Source: Pyropia yezoensis | Lineage: Eukaryota; Rhodophyta; Bangiophyceae; Bangiales; Bangiaceae | Assembly (NCBI GenBank): GCA_009829735.1 | Contig: CM020619.1 | Span: 20,961,816 to 21,025,815 of the forward strand | DNA length: 64,000 nucleotides | Direction of reading: 5' to 3' | Shown: positions 30,431-40,074 of the stretch, piece after piece | Layout: every line of letters begins with the position of its first letter | Position numbering within the stretch: the stretch's first letter is position 1 | Made by a program: the position numbers and the translations under genes | Notes under the pieces: generated by a model | Databases searched by the model: none | Told to the model about the DNA's origin: nothing | What the model saw: only the letters and a program-made list of their open reading frames with translations

Positions 30431-32405
30431 TCGTTCCCCGCTGACTTGGCATCGGAATCCGAGGGCGAAGGGGAAGACGACGAGTCCGAGGACGGCGTGT
30501 CCGCCTCCTCCGCCGAGGGTGTGGCCACCGCCACTACCGGTCGAGTTCCACCCTCGCGGCGTGAACGTACTTCGCCCGTAGCCGACTTCTTACTCGCATT
30601 CTTAACGAGTTGTTGAATGCGTTTACTCAACATAGGGCAATCATATGCCCAGTGTCCATCGGCGTTGCAGTTCCAGCACCGATCGTCAGTTCCCGGAGGA
30701 GCCTTCCCGACTTGGGAAGTAGGTGAGGTACCCTGGGAAGTTCCCTCGGCAGCAACTACCTTATCCTAGCGGATTCGGCGTGCATCTCGTAGCTCTCTGG
30801 CCTGGCGCGCCTCCTCTCGCTCCTTGGCCAAGTCGGCCTGACGCTGCTGGCGTTGCTCCTCCTGCAACTTGCGGTAGGCCTCACCTCTGCGGTAGGCGAA
30901 CCTGGCAAACTCGGCTAGCGTCACCCGGGCAGTATTATGTTCCTGGGTCTTCATTCGGACTGGCCAATGGAGTCCCTCCACAAATCGACTCTTCACCACA
31001 GCTTGTGGATGAAGAAACCCACAAAGATTGTTGAGCTTACGGACCCGCTCCGCGAAGGACAGCTCGTCCTCGGTCTCTTCCTGATGAGCTTTCGTAAACT
31101 TCTCGCCTTGAGAAGCCAACGCTGCTTCATCCACCATAGCTCTCAACAACCAGTTGACGAGCTCCAAGAGGACGTCACCTCACCAGCGCCTCCACTTGAG
31201 GAACTGGGCATGACGGACATGAGCTCTGTCCGTAGGTTGCCCTTGGTAAACTCCTGTAGCATGTAGAAAGCCATGCCCTCACTTATGGCACTGTCGTCAC
31301 AGGCTTTTGTGAAACGACGTAGAAACTCAAAGACACGTCGGGGGGGAGTTCCATCCCACTCCGCTTTGTGCCCAAAAGAGTGAAGTGCATTCTTCTTGGC
31401 ACGGCCCATAGCTCGGGCCTGAATCGGACCGTACGCCACCGACCTGATGTGGAGGGCGTAGGTCTCACAGTCAAAGATCCTCTGGTAGACCGGGTTGGCT
31501 ACCTGGATCTTCGGCGGCACCTCACGTTGAGGGAAAAGCCGCTGAGGCAACGGGGTGAGTTGACCCGCAGTGCCTGCCGTCTGCCGCGGCGAGCATGGCG
31601 TAGGTACCGGCGTCTCCGAGGGGAACTCCCCCGTAACGGGCGTGCGCCCCACCGAGAATGGTGTGGCGCCCTCTTTGGGAGTGACCAAGAATGGTGTGGC
31701 TCCCTCGTTGGGAGTCACGGGGGTCGCCCCCGGTACGGGACGACCCGAGACAGGCGTAGGGGACGGTGTCCCCTGCGTCTGCGGGCTCGAAAGCCCCAAT
31801 CCGGTCTGGATATTGAGACCATCTGGCAAACTCGCCACAATCTAATTCAGAATGGTATTTGTCATCGTGACCACCAGGTCCGGCAAAGTCTGCCGCAACA
31901 CATTGGTCGCCCCCCGACGGACAGTTTCCTCGAAGAGTGGGTTATCGACTCTAGTTGAGTCTCGGACCGCCTCCGGGAGTCCACCTGAGGGGTAAACACG
32001 ATCCTCAGAGGTCTCAACCGGGGGCATGGGCGCAAGCCCATCGCCGACCAACGGAGGTCCGCCGTCCTCCGAAAGCCTAGCTGGCGACGGCTCCAAACCA
32101 AAGTTGGCTCCAACCCGAGCGGATCCCGCGGGGACAGTCCTCTCCCCTCGGGACGTTCCCGCAGAGTGTACCACACGGTGGCCGAGCTTCGGCCCACCAA
32201 CATCAGGTGTGTCACCCGAATGAACTCCCGACTGAGTCGGAGTGGCCAGTTGCCCGCCCGTACTCCCAGTCCTGCTGGCTTGAGGGACCTCTAGTGCCTC
32301 TGCGACACCAGGTACAACTACCTGTGTCTCACCAGTATTCAGAGGCACTGAAGTACGTGCGTCACCCGTGTACTCCCCAGACGACAGGGGGTCCGATCCA
32401 GACAT
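30427..32405 (-). pseudogene. Gyp-2 gag
   Basis: The ATG at 32405 starts a Pro/Ser/Thr/Gly-rich N-terminal part. The capsid region contains FDCETYALHIRSVAYGP and VFEFLRRFTKACDDSAISEG. An Arg/Glu/Gln-rich helix follows, then an intact zinc knuckle CWNCNADGHWAYDCP (30652-30694), and the protein ends at TGA 30427. Lesions: TAG at 31842, a frameshift near 31150, TAG at 30766. The stop codon overlaps the pol ATG as ATGA (30430-30427), suggesting pol was translated by reinitiation or in a different frame. Confidence 0.85.
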
Positions 32406-32505
32406 GTTGGCTAACGATCCGTAAGACACGGTCCAAGTCCACAGTTCCTCTCAGACAGAGGGCCCCCTACACCCGGGTGCACCCGGAGGTACAGTTTACC
32501 TCTGT

Positions 32506-32522
32506 CCCCTGCTGCTCCACCA
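32506..32522 (-). promoter_or_regulatory. Primer binding site of Gyp-2
   Basis: TGGTGGAGCAGCAGGGG on the minus strand, two bases inside the 5' LTR. Same as Gyp-1 and Gyp-4. Confidence 0.85.
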
Positions 32523-32524
32523 AA

Positions 32525-32995
32525 TGCAGCAAAAACCACTCGCACACACAGCATTCAAGTTGGGGCCGAGCGCAAGGGATGCCTCCCGTGTCGGGGGAAC
32601 CGGAAGAAGCGGAAGTCGCACACACGCTATCCCTGTTGTGGGGCAATCCCCCCTCTAACAAACAAGAAGATGGTGTGTGGGCCAACAGTTTCTTGGTCGG
32701 GACGGGGAAGCGAGGCCAAGCCCCGCTGTCCCTCCCCTTATCCCCCCGAGGGTCTTCTCAGAATCTCGCGACTCAGAATCTTCCACCCCAGCACCTGCCC
32801 ACCGGGCCACACGAAAATTCAAGACGATAGAATGCAGAAAACGCTCAAATCCACGTTGGATTTACTACTAAGCTAACTATCTATAACTTAGGAAATAGGG
32901 ACCCAAATGCATGCGGAGGAACGGGTCAGGCTAGCTGCCTGCCGCCAAATGCATGGCACGTGTTGCCCCCCTACCTTGGGGTCAATGCTGCCACA
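32525..32995 (-). repeat. Gyp-2 5' LTR
   Basis: 471 bases, TGCAGCA to TGCCACA on the plus strand. The first TGTG is altered to TGCA relative to the 3' copy. Confidence 0.92.
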
Positions 32996-33000
32996 TAAAC

Positions 33001-33703
33001 AATCGTCGCTCGTGGCCTGCCAACTGGAAGGCGCGACTATCGCCGCAAGGCGCGGGCCTCTTCTCGTTCAGCTTCTCTTCCGGTTGGGGGCAGGTCGGTT
33101 GACCGAGGGGGTCCTAGTGGACGTGCTCGCGTTTCTTCTGGCTCTGGTGGGCATGAGCCGCTTTGGCCGTCCGATTGGGCCCGAGTGGGTGCGGCTGCCC
33201 TCTTGGGCACTGACCGGGTGGAGGAGCTCCGTGACCGAATGGTCCCGCGCGGGGCGACGGCTGGGGCTTTCGCCATTGCTTGGTCTCGCCGAATTGGCGA
33301 GCTTGACGGTGCTTTGCACTGTGTGAGCGTTATGACCGAGGCGGAAGCCGTGGAATATTTGATTCTCACCGTGTCTTGTTTGATGAAGGTAGACTTCGTC
33401 CGTGGCAGCATGCTCGCTGAATTGAGGTCGGCTTTGTGTAGCACAATAGGGATCCGTCGCGCGTCCACTCTCAGGGAACACTCACCAAGGGGGATCGGCA
33501 CCAACGTCACCGGGAGGCCAAGGTTGCTGTCCTTGGAGCGCAAGCCACGGGACCAAGATGGGAGCCCAAATGGGAGGGGTTTGTTGTTCTACCTTGGCCG
33601 GCGGTGGATTCGCCACCGGCCCCCTCGTTATAAACCCTCGGAGACACTACTAACTACCCTCCACCCCAAGATGCAAGTCCCTCTGGTCATACGTAACTTA
33701 TAG
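33001..33703 (+). pseudogene. Interrupted plus-strand ORF2 (basic/Ser-rich), 3' part
   Basis: The ATG of this ORF is at 27009, just left of Gyp-2. Five codons and two further bases lead to the insertion point, and the frame resumes at 33001 without shift when one 5-base duplication is removed. It begins Arg/Ser-rich (RDYRRKARASSRSASLP), then a more ordinary acidic-helical part (DRVEELRDRM, SRRIGELDGAL). It is open to TAG 33701, but the region after about 33430 may be foreign. It follows ORF1 by about 20 bases, as in the Gyp-3 module. No known domain. Confidence 0.5.
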
Positions 33704-34386
33704 ATACCGTGACCAGTACGAACTATCAAATTGAAAGTTAAGGGTTAGAAGTAGCCCCCCTAATATTAGGGTCACAATACGGTCAACCATATTGCTACAT
33801 ATCCCCCCCTTAGATTCGGCCCGTCCTCGGGTCGAGTTGCATTCGGGGTACCGAATGTAAGTGGGTCGCGTGACCGTTTACCCGTCGGGTGGGGCTTTGC
33901 GCCCCGTCGCGACAGACACCCCTTTTCGAGGTTGTCTCAGGGGGGTGCCCCCCTTTGCGTGGTACACACACACGATCCGTTTTCCGGACCGTTAAATTCC
34001 CGATGCGGGTTGCTGTTCACGCCCCCCCTTTCCGAGGGGTGGTGCAAGCGGATCCGCCACCAGGTGCCTGGTGGTAGGGGGGCCCCTCTCGTGTGGACGA
34101 TTGAGTGGGGGGCGGGGGCTGCCCGCGTTGCGTGGGGGCGGTTGGGGGTGACCCCCCTTACTTACCCCGTGTGTGGGTGTGGCCCCGTCCCGCCCAGGTG
34201 CCTGGGTGGAGCGCGGTCGTAGCCCCGGGGGGCGCGGGTCGACCCGCGTGCCTGCGGCGCTTCTCGTGGCCGTTTGTGGTCATAAGCGCGGGTGTCCGCG
34301 CTTCCCTGGCTCGTCCCGGTTATCCCACCGTACCGGGTTGTAGCCGTCGACGGCTTGTGGGCGCGGGGGACTCCGCACCCGTTATC
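33704..34386. other. Upstream region of the second module, no gene
   Basis: Contains a hairpin-forming CCCCCCTAATATTAGGG near 33755 and G/C-rich stretches. The open frame of the following ORF extends back to 34105 without a better start. It may contain the 3' LTR of Gyp-3, but no second copy is available to define it. Confidence 0.4.
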
Positions 34387-36285
34387 ATGTCCTATCCCCA
34401 GGTGCTTGAAGAGGAGGAAGACCTCCTGATCGGGGAGGAGATGGAGGACGACGCGCCTGTCGGTCCCGACGCCGCGCGTTACGGGGTGAGCTCGTCTGAC
34501 GACGACGGGCCTGCGGTGTCCGTCCGTCTGTCGGCCGGAGGACTGTCGTCCGTGTGCAGCGGCACGACGGTGCCGTCGGCCGGAGGTCAACCCGGCGGTC
34601 AACCGCGCGTGGCGGCTTCTACCCCCTCTTTGCCGGCTGCCCGGATGGAGCCTGGTGCCGGTGCCGGCTCACCGCAGCTACCTCAAGATGGTCCGCCCTG
34701 CGGCGGAGGTGGCGACCCGCAGCCGACTCCGGCTGGTCAAGGTGGTCCGGGTGTCCGGGCGGTGACTCCTCGAGGCGGTCCCGACGTTGACGCGGGTGGT
34801 GGTGGCGGTGCGACACCCGGTGCGGTGGGTCAAGACGGTGCGGGTGTCCGCACGGCCGGGGCTCCGGCTCCGGAGGCTGTCCAAGTGCCTTCCACTTCCG
34901 AGGCGGGAGCTACGCCGACGGGTGGTGCCGGCGCCGGTACCATACCTGCGGTGCCGCGGGTGTCGAGCGGTCAAGACGCTCCTTCTCCCATGGCGGTTGA
35001 CACCGGGAGTTACTCCGGGCGGGCGCCCGCCCTTCTTCTTCCTCCTCGGCCTCGTCCATCTCCGACGTCGGCCCCTCTGCCGGTGGTGCGTCCCCCGGCG
35101 CCCCCGATTCTTCCTGGTCCTGCCCGGGTTGCCCCGTTGGGTGGCGGCGTCGCCGTGGCGGCGGGTCAACCCGCCATGTCGGTGTCCGACTTGGTGGCTC
35201 GGGTTCGAGGCCTCACGGTGCAAGAGTCGATGGAGTCCGATGGGCGTATGCGGGTGGACTTCCACCTGGTGCATCCCCGTGGAGAATCCTCCCGGCGCGT
35301 CAAGGTGGACCCGTGCTGGGAGCGGGAGTTGGTGCGGCTGGTCAACCAGCCGAACGCGGTCCGGGTGGAACACCATTGGATCCTGAGTCAGCCGGACGAC
35401 CGGCATGCGCAGCTCTGGCGCACCCGGGTGGGACGGGGTGAGGTCTACCTCGACCCCAACTTCGGGGTCTGCGACCTGATTGCCCCCGCGTTGCCGCGGG
35501 AGATTGACTACCCGGCTAGTGCTCGGGGGATTGCGGCGGCGGCGGCGCCGGTTGCGTTCGGGGAGACGGTGGGCGATACCGGTCGGTATCCCGACTTTGA
35601 CTACTACCCGGGGGTACCCCCGTATCTGTCGTTGACGGCTCCCTACCCGCCCATGGCGGGGTTGAAGTCGGCGTCGAGTTGGCGACGTAACCATGGTGTC
35701 ATGGCGGATGCGTTCCGCACGGATATAACGTGTGCGTTGCAGACCGGCAACGGTCGTGCTCCGGTATACACTCCCGTGCGCCCGCCGCTATGGCAGGAGG
35801 GGTGGGAACCCGCCCCTGCTTTCCGGTTTGACACCGGCTCCTGCCTTCGATACTTCGGGAGTGTGTTGGCCTCCCGGCCGGTCCACCCGTTGCAGGGTAC
35901 CTTCACCCTTGAGGTTACCCTCGGGCAGGCTTCATCCTTCTTGCTGTCCGTCCGCCGGCAGGGTCGTCTGTTTCATCTTCCGACGGGTGTCCGTCGGCAC
36001 ATCGCGCAGTTGGGCGTGGATCTGATAGCTGCCAAGACCGGGTTGGCCCGGGAGTTCGAAGCCCTGCTGGCTGTTCACGATGCCGTGAACTGGGCTGGGG
36101 TGTTGGCCCTTCCCCCGTACCGGGACCCGCAGGCTGGGGCTTCCCCCTTGCCTCGTCACTCGTTGCGTGTCCGGCGTACTCAGCCGGGTGAGCCTAGTTG
36201 CCATGGGTGGGCGTCCACCGAGGCCGTTCCTGACCTGGGTATTCCCATGGTTATCCATGACCCTCTTCAGGTCCTTGCTCCGTGA
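34387..36285 (+). CDS. Antisense module ORF1 next to Gyp-3 (632 aa, unknown)
   Basis: The ATG at 34387 is chosen because the protein from there starts with a plausible acidic N-terminus (EEEEDLLIGEEMEDD). About 270 residues of Pro/Gly/Ala-rich low complexity follow, then a more globular half from LVARVRGLTVQESMESDGRM onward with VEHHWILSQPDDRHAQLW, a DFDYYPGVPPYLSLTAPY stretch and a C-terminal helical part. It ends at TGA 36283. It lies on the strand opposite the gypsy pol at 37316..39574 and is convergent with it, the same position and polarity as the module in Gyp-1. I cannot name a family. GC-rich coding and the absence of frameshifts over 1.9 kb suggest a relatively young ORF. Confidence 0.6.
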   Translation: MSYPQVLEEEEDLLIGEEMEDDAPVGPDAARYGVSSSDDDGPAVSVRLSAGGLSSVCSGTTVPSAGGQPGGQPRVAASTPSLPAARMEPGAGAGSPQLPQDGPPCGGGGDPQPTPAGQGGPGVRAVTPRGGPDVDAGGGGGATPGAVGQDGAGVRTAGAPAPEAVQVPSTSEAGATPTGGAGAGTIPAVPRVSSGQDAPSPMAVDTGSYSGRAPALLLPPRPRPSPTSAPLPVVRPPAPPILPGPARVAPLGGGVAVAAGQPAMSVSDLVARVRGLTVQESMESDGRMRVDFHLVHPRGESSRRVKVDPCWERELVRLVNQPNAVRVEHHWILSQPDDRHAQLWRTRVGRGEVYLDPNFGVCDLIAPALPREIDYPASARGIAAAAAPVAFGETVGDTGRYPDFDYYPGVPPYLSLTAPYPPMAGLKSASSWRRNHGVMADAFRTDITCALQTGNGRAPVYTPVRPPLWQEGWEPAPAFRFDTGSCLRYFGSVLASRPVHPLQGTFTLEVTLGQASSFLLSVRRQGRLFHLPTGVRRHIAQLGVDLIAAKTGLAREFEALLAVHDAVNWAGVLALPPYRDPQAGASPLPRHSLRVRRTQPGEPSCHGWASTEAVPDLGIPMVIHDPLQVLAP

Positions 36286-36297
36286 TTCGGTAACCCG

Positions 36298-36834
36298 ATG
36301 CCGGCGGCGGTTGGCCGTCGTCCCCGAGAGTGGGGCTCTGTGGGTGGGGAGCGTGAGGTGTCCCGTCGTCGGGCGGAGTACCGCCGTGGTTACGGTGGAG
36401 CCCCTTCGGTAGGGTCCTACCGGGCCGCGTATCAGGTGCCACCGGCTCCGGTGGTAGCCGTGTCGGCTCCTGTGGCTCCTCTGGCTGCGCCAGTGTCACC
36501 TCCCGCCCCTGTCCTACATGACGGGGGTCCCCGGCTCTGGTATGAAGGCGTTGACGCCCTTGTTACCCGCGCAATGCGTGGGGGTCTCTCTGTTAGCTGG
36601 GGGGATATCCCCCCAGGTGCTGCGCTGGTTGGGTCAGCGCGTTGCTTTGGTGGCGTGCTGGACCGCCTCCAGAAAGCTCTGGAGGACGTGGAGGCTGGCC
36701 GCAGCACCCTCGTCCAGCTATGCACCGAGGTAACTCGGGTGGTCGACCGTCGTGACATTGCCGACCGGTGGAGCACGGAGGTATACGCGCTTACGCGTGA
36801 GTGGCCTCCCTCGGGCAGTGGGTCTACCCACTGA
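36298..36834 (+). CDS. Antisense module ORF2 next to Gyp-3 (178 aa)
   Basis: The ATG at 36298 is twelve bases after the ORF1 stop and in the same frame, so readthrough of one TGA would fuse the two. The N-terminus is Arg-rich (REVSRRRAEYRRGYGG), then Pro/Val/Ala-rich, then a helical part (VLDRLQKALEDVEAGRSTL, EVTRVVDRRDIADRW). The order basic-then-helical resembles the interrupted ORF2 at 33001. Function unknown; the basic start suggests nucleic-acid binding. Confidence 0.55.
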   Translation: MPAAVGRRPREWGSVGGEREVSRRRAEYRRGYGGAPSVGSYRAAYQVPPAPVVAVSAPVAPLAAPVSPPAPVLHDGGPRLWYEGVDALVTRAMRGGLSVSWGDIPPGAALVGSARCFGGVLDRLQKALEDVEAGRSTLVQLCTEVTRVVDRRDIADRWSTEVYALTREWPPSGSGSTH

Positions 36835-37148
36835 GGAGTGCTATTTGTTTGTGAGGGAGAGGGCCCCGGCAACCCTTATGGTAGCCGGGTAGTAGTGAGT
36901 ATAAACTCATCCCCCGCTGGGGGCATTGCTTGCCTCTGTTTGCTGCCCTGGGGAGTACCCCTTCTGGCTCAGTGGTGCCTTGCCTCCCGCCCAACTTCTT
37001 CCGGTTGGTTCATGCTTGGGGAGGTTATCCTCCCTCACTTTGTGTCTTGGCTTGGGGAGGTCATCCTCCCGTGTAAGCTCCCTAGTTACTTCGGTATTAT
37101 CGGAGTTAGCCTTTACCTTTAAGTTAACTTATTAAGGTTCAGGTTTTT
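36835..37148. other. 3' flank of the module, no gene
   Basis: Sequence between the plus-strand ORF2 and the tandem palindromic repeat, with two similar CTTGGGGAGGTTATCCTCCC-like blocks near 37015 and 37050 that can each form a short hairpin (GGGAGG/CCTCCC). Confidence 0.45.
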
Positions 37149-37244
37149 ACTTAGTTACCTAAGCTTAGCTCTACTTAGTTACCTAAGCTTGGTTCGACTT
37201 AGAAACCTAAGTCTCATTTGACTTAGAAACCTAAGTCTGCCGTA
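37149..37244. repeat. Four tandem 24-base palindromic units between convergent ORFs
   Basis: Four adjacent 24-base units each start ACTTAG and contain CTTAG-4 bases-CTAAG, a short inverted repeat; a degenerate fifth lies near 37259. The array lies between the 3' end of the plus-strand module and the 3' end of the minus-strand integrase, where a two-way terminator or 3' UTR structure would be expected. Confidence 0.85.
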
Positions 37245-37315
37245 ACCATGTCACACCCTACTTAGTAGGTATAAGCCTCACCCCCCAACAGCCGAAGTCG
37301 GTGTCGGTTGGGTTG

Positions 37316-39574
37316 TTACAGTAGGCGTCGTCGCCTCATGTAAGGCATGAGTAGTTGGCGGGGTATATTTGCCGCCTGTTCCCAGGTGGGTGAGTCGTAT
37401 CCGACCCACATAACCTTGACGTACCAGGGTCCTGGTAGGTCCGGGTCGGTGTGTCCGACCACGCTCTCTACTTGGTATGGAATCCCATCCGGTCCCACCG
37501 GGTCATCTGACCGGTGGGTTGTAAGAGCTTCATGTAGCAACCCAGCCGGTACCGGCTGAGGCTGTTCCGGCATCGGAGCAGGTGTGACGTCATTCATGCT
37601 GATGCGTTGAATCTCCGTATCGGAGTGTAAGATAACAGAGTGGTTATCTCTGTGGAGGATCTGGTACGGTCCCTTGACCGGTTGCATAAGCTTGTTCCCT
37701 CGGAACTTTTGGTGTCTGATATAGACCCAGTCACCTGTTACCAGGGTTGCGTTGCGCACCCGTAGTCGGGCGTCGAAGTTCTTCTTGTATCGAAGTTGTG
37801 TTCTGTCAAGGGCACCCTTGAGCTTAGGAATCATCCACGATAGCTTGGCCAACCAAGCTAGGTGGATGCGTTCGGCGGGTCGGCCCTTCGGTGTATCATA
37901 CCGAGTGCACCTGCCTGGCGGCAGCGTCAGGTTACCGACGCCTAGTGGCATGACCCACTCCAGCGGAGCAATGTTTGTGCTCCGATGTGGCCTGGCATTG
38001 TATGCCAGGGTGAGTACGGACAGAAGCCTGTCCCAAGTGTTCGTGTGCTCGGCCACGTAGCACTGTAGCATCTTACGATGGTGCGGTTGAACCGCTCCAC
38101 CTGCCCGTTGGACTGCGGGTGGTAGTCGGATGCCCGACGTGGTTCGATACCGAACATGCCCAGGACCTTAGTGCAGAATGCCGACGTAAGGTTTGCTCCG
38201 TTATCGGAGAGGAGTTGCTTCATGACTCCGTATGCACTGATCCAGTGGTCAACCACTGCGTTCATGATCGTGTATGCCGTATCATTCGGGATGGCTGCCG
38301 CTCGTGACAGCTTGGTGAATCGGTCAGACATGACCAGGATGTACCTGTTCCCTTCTTCCGTTACCGGAAGTGGCCCGAGTATGTCGATAGCGACTTGCTC
38401 GTTGGGCCCATCGGGTGGGAATAGCTTCATGGCAGACGCCTGCCTATGTAGACTCATGCGGTTACGCGCACAGGGGTGGCATCCCCTTACGTGGTCGACC
38501 ACGTCGACGGCCATTGCTGGCCAGTAGAAGAACCTTCGCATTGCTGCGAACATACGTGAACCCCCCGGGTGTCCGGCTGTAGGGTTCTCATGTTCTCGTT
38601 CCATGACGGCTTGCCGTAAGGACACGGGAACCACGACTTGATGTCGTCCATCGGCGGGTGCCCGCGGTATATGAGTCCGTCTTCGTTCTCGGAGAAGATG
38701 CCGGCCGTACCGGCCAGGAGGTTAGCACGATGACGTCTACAGTCATCGTCGTTGGCCTGTGCCTCGCGGAAGTCCGCGAGGGTCAATGGCACGCAAGGTG
38801 TGCCATGGTATGGTCAGCCATACCCTGGGTAGCATTACCACCATGCACACCGGTACTACCGGGATGTCCTCGTCCACCGGGCGGGTATCCCCGCTCGGGG
38901 TGTCGAGTCGAGACAACGCGTCTCCGAGGTGGTGGGTTGACCCAGCCTTATACACCGTGCGGTAGTCCGTGCTCGGCCATCTTCAGCCTCCATCGGGCTA
39001 GCCTCCCATGGCTATCGGAATCCTTGTCACCAAGGTTGAGGAGCCATCGTAGGGGTTCGTGGTCGGACCTCACGATGAACCTGGAGCCTTCCAGGTATGG
39101 ACGGAGCAGTTGCACTGCCCATATAACTCCGAGGCATTCACGCTCGGTGGCACTATAGTTCCGCTCAGCCGGGTTGAGTGTCCGGCTGAAGTACCCTACC
39201 GGACGTAGGTCCGGGATAACGTTATCGGTACCCGATCAACGTCTCTCTCCCTGTAACAGGGTGCATCCCACTTGTGTATCACACGCATCGACATCGATGA
39301 CGAAGGTACCCCGTCTATGCGGTAACGCAAGGACGGGTGGGCTAGTAGGGCTCGCTTCAGCGACTCGAATGCCTCCTCTTCGCTAGGCGAAGGGGGTTGG
39401 GATACCTTGGGTAAGGTACTGCTCGTAAGAACCGTTAACGTTTAGCTATCCGAGCGAAGTCCTTGACGAACCGTCGGTATACATTGCACATTCCCAGGAA
39501 GCTCTTGAGCTGCGTCTGGGTGTTAGGGAACCGGGCATCCCGGAGTGCCCGGGTATTGGCTTCGAGTACCCCTA
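37316..39574 (-). pseudogene. Gyp-3 pol: RT end, RNase H, integrase, chromodomain
   Basis: The element enters from the gap with RT thumb sequence (SFLGMCNVYRRFVKDFARIA), followed by RNase H (IVRSDHEPLRWLLNL, GSTHHLGDALSRLDT) with a TAA/frameshift near 38955. Integrase has an HHCC box (MEREHENPTAGHPGG ... GCHPCARN) and an intact DDE: AIDILGPLP, LLSDNGANL, GQVERFNRT. A one-base deletion near 38063 shifts the frame in the following TIVR region. A C-terminal domain and chromodomain (YQVESVVGHTDPDLPGPWYV ... TWEQAANIP) end at TAG 37318. It is a different family from Gyp-1/2 by sequence. The rest of the element is lost in the gap, and its 3' LTR is not identified. Confidence 0.88.
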
Positions 39575-40074
39575 NNNNNNNNNNNNNNNNNNNNNNNNNN
39601 NNNNNNNNNNNNNNNNNNNNNNNNNNNNNNNNNNNNNNNNNNNNNNNNNNNNNNNNNNNNNNNNNNNNNNNNNNNNNNNNNNNNNNNNNNNNNNNNNNNN
39701 NNNNNNNNNNNNNNNNNNNNNNNNNNNNNNNNNNNNNNNNNNNNNNNNNNNNNNNNNNNNNNNNNNNNNNNNNNNNNNNNNNNNNNNNNNNNNNNNNNNN
39801 NNNNNNNNNNNNNNNNNNNNNNNNNNNNNNNNNNNNNNNNNNNNNNNNNNNNNNNNNNNNNNNNNNNNNNNNNNNNNNNNNNNNNNNNNNNNNNNNNNNN
39901 NNNNNNNNNNNNNNNNNNNNNNNNNNNNNNNNNNNNNNNNNNNNNNNNNNNNNNNNNNNNNNNNNNNNNNNNNNNNNNNNNNNNNNNNNNNNNNNNNNNN
40001 NNNNNNNNNNNNNNNNNNNNNNNNNNNNNNNNNNNNNNNNNNNNNNNNNNNNNNNNNNNNNNNNNNNNNNNNNN
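39575..40074. other. Scaffold gap, 500 N
   Basis: Exactly 500 N. A Gyp-3 RT fragment lies on the left and the Gyp-4 integrase/chromodomain on the right, so the two sides are not parts of one element. The true distance and even the adjacency are unknown. Confidence 0.98.

Larger units (their letters stand above)
27026..32995 (-). mobile_element. Gyp-2, Ty3/gypsy element lacking integrase
   Basis: LTRs 27026..27496 (3') and 32525..32995 (5'), each 471 bases; flanking 5-mers TCAAC and TAAAC fit a target duplication with one change. On the minus strand: LTR, primer site, gag, protease, RT, RNase H, then a direct jump into about 300 bases that match the sequence just inside the Gyp-1 3' LTR. Integrase and the antisense module are deleted, the reverse of the Gyp-1 deletion. 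Confidence 0.92.

Noticed and set aside
33430..33600. Minus-strand frame near the end of the interrupted ORF2 as a retroviral protease
   Set aside because: No DTG or DSG motif and no alignable RT nearby; too short to assign.
37149..37244. CRISPR-like array
   Set aside because: Units are directly adjacent without spacers of unique sequence, and the context is a eukaryotic retroelement.
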